From Zoogloeaceae bacterium (GTDB lineage Bacteria > Pseudomonadota > Gammaproteobacteria > Burkholderiales > Rhodocyclaceae): a stretch of 10,122 bases of DNA. Shown piece after piece: positions 6,668 to 10,122 of this stretch. The notes beneath the pieces are model-generated. The model was not told the origin of the DNA and did no database searches. It was given only the letters and a program-made list of their open reading frames with translations. The stretch spans positions 1-10,122 of the forward strand of contig SSSX01000528.1 of NCBI GenBank assembly GCA_015657735.1, written 5' to 3'. The position numbers and the translations under genes were made by a program. The stretch's first letter is position 1. Each line of letters begins with the position of its first letter.

Positions 6668-7669
6668 ATGAGCGAAGCGTCCCTTAAGCGGCACCCCCTT
6701 TCAGCGACTCCGGCGCAATGTGAAAACCACATCCGCTCGGTCAGCACGTCGGATCTGGAAGAGCAGGCGGCGCAGTTGAAGGGCTGGCAGCAGCAGTACT
6801 CGCAGCTCTCCGCGGGCGCCTTCAAAGGGGAATTCCGGGAACTCCAGTTCCCGCATCTTCAATTGTTTTTCGAGACGACCAGCAGCACGCTGTTCCAGAC
6901 CGGCGCAATGCCGCCGGATATCGTCGCAATCGGCCTGCCCCTGGCTTACGATGGCGACGGCCATTTCTGCGGCGAATCGATGTCGGCGGCGGCGCTGCAT
7001 TGTTTTGCCGGGCGAAGCGGATTCGAATACCTCTCGCCGGAAGGCCTGGTGATGTCGGGCATCGTCATCCGGGCGTCGGATCTGCTGGATCAGCTCGGCC
7101 GTTCCGAAGCGGAAAAAATCGCCGCGATTCTCGAAAGGCCGCAACTGCTCAGGGTCGATGAGAAAAGCATTGCCGCGCTGCGCAGCTTCATTGCCGGCAT
7201 CTCGCTGATGGCCGAGCGCGCACCGCAGACCCTGGAAAGCGAATATCTCCTGCGCTCGCTGGGGCAGTCGGTGGCCAATGCCTTCATCGACACGATGCTG
7301 ACCCGCATCGATACCGAGACGGTGCGCATGAGCAGCGCGCAGCGCCTGAAGCTCATCAAGAACGTGCGGGACATCGTGGTCGGCACGCCCGACAGCCCGC
7401 CGAGCATCCAGGCGCTGTGCGACACGCTGAACGTGAGCCGCCGCACGCTGCAGAACTGCTTTCAGGTCGGCCTCAGCTGCACGCCGCTGGATTTCATCAA
7501 GATCGTGCGCCTCAACGGCGTCCGCGCCATGCTGCGGCACTGCGCGACGGTATCCGAGGCCGCCGCGCACTGGGGCTTCTGGCACTTCGGCAATTTCGCG
7601 CGGGACTACCGGGCCCTGTTCGGCACGCTGCCGTCGGTCGAGCACGGCCAGCTGCGGAAATCACGCTGA
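6668..7669 (+). CDS. eutR: AraC-family transcriptional regulator, EutR-like
   Basis: This 333-residue protein is an AraC-type activator, close in layout to EutR. Residues 1-220 form the sensing region, with no membrane segment. The C-terminal AraC domain covers about 225-325: the first helix-turn-helix is near PSIQALCDTLNVSRRTLQNCFQ (245-266) and the second near ATVSEAAAHWGFWHFGNFARDYRALFGTLPS (293-323), where HWGFWHFGNFARDY is typical of EutR-like proteins. In enteric bacteria EutR activates the eut operon when ethanolamine and adenosylcobalamin are both present, and the same signal is inferred here from its position. The ATG at 6668 follows AAGGA by 7 nt; an in-frame upstream extension to 6551 lacks family similarity. 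It is divergent from the porin-permease-eutBC operon and probably acts on the intervening region, perhaps also on itself. The name is given by family plus context. Confidence 0.9.
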   Translation: MSEASLKRHPLSATPAQCENHIRSVSTSDLEEQAAQLKGWQQQYSQLSAGAFKGEFRELQFPHLQLFFETTSSTLFQTGAMPPDIVAIGLPLAYDGDGHFCGESMSAAALHCFAGRSGFEYLSPEGLVMSGIVIRASDLLDQLGRSEAEKIAAILERPQLLRVDEKSIAALRSFIAGISLMAERAPQTLESEYLLRSLGQSVANAFIDTMLTRIDTETVRMSSAQRLKLIKNVRDIVVGTPDSPPSIQALCDTLNVSRRTLQNCFQVGLSCTPLDFIKIVRLNGVRAMLRHCATVSEAAAHWGFWHFGNFARDYRALFGTLPSVEHGQLRKSR

Positions 7670-7718
7670 CGGCGGTCGTCCGCTTTGCCGGCCGGCGTCC
7701 GACGCTGCGCCGCCGCCT

Positions 7719-8654
7719 TCATTTGCCTTCATTCCCCTGCCGTCCTTCACGCGACAGGCGTTCGAAATGATCGCGGGCGTACACACATAAATCGGCCAGC
7801 GCCGGCGACACCGAGCGGGCGGTGAGGCGGACCAGGGCATAGTGGCCGAGGAGTGGCGCGTCGTCGTCGACCACCAGGCGCACCAGTCGGCCGGCACCGA
7901 GTTCCGGTTGCATGGCAGCGAGGGTGCTCATGGCGACCGTGTCGCTGGACAGCGCCAGGTCGCGTTGGACATGGTAGCTGTCGCAGAAATAGGTGACCAG
8001 GCGGGCCGGGTGGCCGCCCGGCCCGAAGCGGTCGACCAGGCGGCGGGCCAGATCGTCGCTGACGGGCGAGCAGGTGACGGGATGCTGGCCGATATCCTTC
8101 AGCGTGCAGCGGCTCGTGCCGGCCAGCGGGTGATCGTGGCGGACCAAGAAGCCGCCCTCCAGACTGGCCAGATGCTCGACCGTCAGCCCATCCGGATCGA
8201 CGATGGCGCTGGCGTCGACGATCGCGACGTCGTATTTCTCGTTGCGGATCGCATCGACCAGTTCGGGGGTTCGGCCGATCCAGGTGTCGAGGCGCAGGCC
8301 CGGCCGTTTGCGCGACACCTCGGCCAGATAGGGGGCGAGGAAGACCGAGGCCGGGGTCGGGCTGACGGCGAGGGCGATCGAGCCGACATTCCCTTCGTGG
8401 AACAGGGCCATCTCGCGCATCAACTCGTGCGTATCGAGCAGCAGCCGGCGGGCATTGCCGAGCAGGACGGTGCCCGCCGGCGTGATCTTGGTCCGGTTGC
8501 CGGAACGGTCGAACAGGCTGACGCCGAGCTCCTCCTCGAGCGACTGGATGCTGCGGCTGAGCGCGGACTGGCTCAGATGCACGGCATCGGCTGCACGGTG
8601 AAAGCTGCAATGCTCCGCCAAGGCGATGAAATGTTTGAGCTTTCGCGTATCCAT
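7719..8654 (-). CDS. LysR-family transcriptional regulator
   Basis: This complete 311-residue LysR-type regulator starts MDTRKLKHFIALAEHCSF. The winged helix-turn-helix covers about residues 18-37 (FHRAADAVHLSQSALSRSIQ), followed by LEEELGVSLFDRSGNRTKITPAG, and the periplasmic-binding-protein-like effector domain runs from about 90 to 300. The ATG at 8654 has only a weak ribosome site (GGAA, 7 nt upstream); the longer frame upstream crosses the intergenic region and the amidase gene and is not real. The gene is divergent from the Tat-signal amidase at 8770, which is the likely target, and convergent with the EutR-like gene, leaving 49 bp between stops. In that gap I see GC-rich palindromes (such as GCCGGCCGGC at 7687-7696) but no clear terminator. 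The effector is unknown. Confidence 0.95.
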   Translation of the reverse strand: MDTRKLKHFIALAEHCSFHRAADAVHLSQSALSRSIQSLEEELGVSLFDRSGNRTKITPAGTVLLGNARRLLLDTHELMREMALFHEGNVGSIALAVSPTPASVFLAPYLAEVSRKRPGLRLDTWIGRTPELVDAIRNEKYDVAIVDASAIVDPDGLTVEHLASLEGGFLVRHDHPLAGTSRCTLKDIGQHPVTCSPVSDDLARRLVDRFGPGGHPARLVTYFCDSYHVQRDLALSSDTVAMSTLAAMQPELGAGRLVRLVVDDDAPLLGHYALVRLTARSVSPALADLCVYARDHFERLSREGRQGNEGK

Positions 8655-8672
8655 GATGCCGTTCCGGTTTTG

Positions 8673-8709
8673 ATGCGCGTAACGCATTACGCTAATGATA
8701 ATTATGCGC
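8673..8709. promoter_or_regulatory. Overlapping dyads, candidate LysR-type operator
   Basis: The 115-bp gap between the divergent LysR and amidase genes contains several close symmetric elements. GCGTAACGCATTACGC (8677-8692) is a perfect 6-bp inverted repeat with a 4-bp centre; CATTACGCTAATG (8685-8697) is a perfect 5-bp repeat with a 3-bp centre; ATAATTAT (8698-8705) is a palindrome. ATGCGC occurs in direct orientation at 8673-8678 and 8704-8709, 31 bp apart, near three helical turns. This suits a LysR-type tetramer binding a recognition and an activation site. Confidence 0.55.
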
Positions 8710-8738
8710 TTGTTTGCCGGCGTGCGTGCCCATAAATT
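8710..8738 (+). promoter_or_regulatory. Possible amidase promoter
   Basis: TTGTTT (8710-8715), 17 bp, then TAAATT (8733-8738) form a modest sigma-70 type promoter just downstream of the candidate LysR operator. The -10 region lies in the first of two direct copies of CCCATAAAT (8729-8737 and 8744-8752). Confidence 0.35.
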
Positions 8739-8769
8739 TGCGTCCCATAAATCAACAGGAGGAGACAGC

Positions 8770-10122
8770 ATGAAACAACAGGACGCCTTGCCGCCCGCCC
8801 CCGGGCGCCGTAATTTTCTCGTCGGTTCGGGCCTTGCCGCCGCCGCCCTGACCTTGCCGGGCGGCGCGGCGCTGGCGCGCGGCAAAGCCGCTGCGGGCGA
8901 TATCGTCATGGCCGACGCGCTGCAGTTGTCGAGCTGGATACGCCACCGCCAGGTTTCCTGCCGCGAGGTGATGCTTGCCTTTCTCGACCAGATCGACCGG
9001 GTCAATCCCAAAGTCAATGCCATCGTTTCGCTGCGCGACCGCGATGAACTGCTGAAGGAGGCCGACCAGCGCGATGCGCAGTTGCGGCGCGGCGAATACC
9101 TCGGCTGGATGCACGGCATGCCGCAGGCGCCGAAGGATCTGACGGCAACCGCCGGCATCCGCACGACGCAGGGTTCGCCGCTGTTCAAGGACTATGTTCC
9201 CAAGGCCGACTCGATCATCGTCGAGCGGGTGCGCAAACAGGGCGCCATCCTGATCGGCAAGACCAATACGCCGGAATTCGGCATGGGCTCGGTCACCTAC
9301 AACGCGGTTTTCGGCACCACCCTGAACGCCTACGACCAGGGCCGGAACGCCGGCGGCAGCAGCGGCGGGGCTGCCGTGGCGCTGGCCACGCGGATGCTGC
9401 CGGTGGCCGACGGCAGCGACATGATGGGCTCGCTGCGCAACCCGGCCGCCTACAACAACGTTTTCGGCTTTCGGCCGTCGCAGGGGCGGGTGCCGTTCGG
9501 GCCGACCGGCGAAGTCTTTTTCCAGCAGATGGGGTACGAAGGCCCGATGGGGCGGACCGTCACCGATCTGGCCATGCTGCTCTCGGTGCAGGCCGGTTAC
9601 GACCCGCGCACGCCGCTGTCGATCAAGGAAGACCCGTCGATGTTCGCCCACTCGCTGAAGCGCGATTTCAAGGGGACACGCATCGGCTGGATGGGCGACT
9701 ACCGCGGTTACCTGCCGATGGAAAGCGGCGTCCTCGACCTGTGCGCGTCGGCCCTCAAGGGCTTCGAAGCGGTCGGTTGCGTCGTCGAGGAGGCGATGCC
9801 CGACTTCTCGATGGAAACGCTGTGGCAGACCTGGCTGACCTTGCGCCACTTCACCATCGCCGGACTCGCCGGCAAGCTCTATGCCGACCCCGCCAAGCGG
9901 GCCTTGATGAAGCCCGAGGTGGTCTGGGAGATCGAAGGCGGCCTGAATCTGAGCGGCGCCGCGGTGTGGCAGGCCACGGTCCAGCGCAGCGCCTGGTATG
10001 CCGCGCTGCAGAAGCTGTTCCAGAAATACGATTACCTCGTCCTGCCGACCGCGCAGACTTTCCCGTTCGCCGCGGATCTGCATTGGGCCAAGGAAGTCGC
10101 CGGCAAGCCGATGGATACCTAC
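8770..10122 (+). CDS. Tat-exported amidase of the amidase-signature family (partial, C-terminus cut)
   Basis: At least 451 residues are present and the frame is open at the right edge; family members are about 490-510 residues, so the last part is missing. Residues 1-37 form a Tat signal peptide: GRRNFLVGSG (12-21), a hydrophobic stretch, then ALA before RG as a likely cleavage site. The mature enzyme should work in the periplasm. Amidase-signature landmarks are the catalytic Lys122 in PKDL, GGSSGG (195-200) with Ser197, and MGSLRNPA (219-226) with nucleophile Ser221. The spacing Lys122-Ser197-Ser221 equals that of the Lys142-Ser217-Ser241 triad of fatty acid amide hydrolase. The usual Gly-Gly before the nucleophile is Met-Gly, a variant I recall in some family members. 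It hydrolyses a C-N amide bond, but the substrate is unknown. The ATG has a strong AGGAGG 7 nt upstream, and the gene is divergent from a LysR regulator. Confidence 0.93.
   Translation, partial: MKQQDALPPAPGRRNFLVGSGLAAAALTLPGGAALARGKAAAGDIVMADALQLSSWIRHRQVSCREVMLAFLDQIDRVNPKVNAIVSLRDRDELLKEADQRDAQLRRGEYLGWMHGMPQAPKDLTATAGIRTTQGSPLFKDYVPKADSIIVERVRKQGAILIGKTNTPEFGMGSVTYNAVFGTTLNAYDQGRNAGGSSGGAAVALATRMLPVADGSDMMGSLRNPAAYNNVFGFRPSQGRVPFGPTGEVFFQQMGYEGPMGRTVTDLAMLLSVQAGYDPRTPLSIKEDPSMFAHSLKRDFKGTRIGWMGDYRGYLPMESGVLDLCASALKGFEAVGCVVEEAMPDFSMETLWQTWLTLRHFTIAGLAGKLYADPAKRALMKPEVVWEIEGGLNLSGAAVWQATVQRSAWYAALQKLFQKYDYLVLPTAQTFPFAADLHWAKEVAGKPMDTY

Noticed and set aside
7670..7718. GC palindromes as a terminator between the EutR-like and LysR genes
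   Set aside because: Stems are short and imperfect and no T-run follows on either strand.
8752..10083. A 443-codon open frame opposite the amidase
   Set aside because: The plus strand shows Tat signal, catalytic triad and strong ribosome site; the opposite frame has none of these and is a shadow.
1..10122. CRISPR array, insertion sequence, tRNA or phage-like region
   Set aside because: I saw no regularly spaced repeats, transposase-like frames, terminal inverted repeats or tRNA-like folds; genes are ordinary metabolic and regulatory ones.

Overview
The window is GC-rich, gene-dense bacterial DNA. An outer-membrane porin with a cleavable signal peptide and a Tat-exported amidase point to a Gram-negative organism. 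Codon use and gene families suit a proteobacterium, probably a betaproteobacterium, but the exact lineage is my inference and cannot be fixed from this sequence alone.

Left part (1-1760): a LysR-type regulator, cut by the left edge, faces away from an Old Yellow Enzyme type alkene reductase. Their start codons are about 106 bp apart, the usual layout for a LysR regulator and its target. The reductase runs toward a convergent intrinsic terminator that serves the neighbouring ethanolamine operon.

Centre (1701-7669): an ethanolamine catabolic locus. On the minus strand the order is a TorF/Gcw_chp-type outer-membrane porin, an APC-family ethanolamine permease, eutB and eutC, ending in a strong hairpin/T-run terminator. 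A EutR-like AraC-family regulator is divergent on the plus strand. Together these suggest a path of outer-membrane entry, inner-membrane import, and adenosylcobalamin-dependent cleavage to acetaldehyde and ammonia. No microcompartment shell, EutA reactivase or acetaldehyde dehydrogenase gene lies in the window, so this is a compact, shell-less eut layout. The 307 bp between porin and regulator holds nested inverted repeats that are candidate operator sites.

Right part (7719-10122): a second LysR-type regulator is divergent from a Tat-signal amidase of the amidase-signature family, which runs off the right edge. The intergenic region carries overlapping dyads typical of a LysR-controlled promoter. 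The amidase belongs to the same superfamily as fatty acid amide hydrolase and should be periplasmic. It may therefore release an amine such as ethanolamine for the adjacent uptake and lyase genes. This is an untested hypothesis but the most interesting reading of the window.
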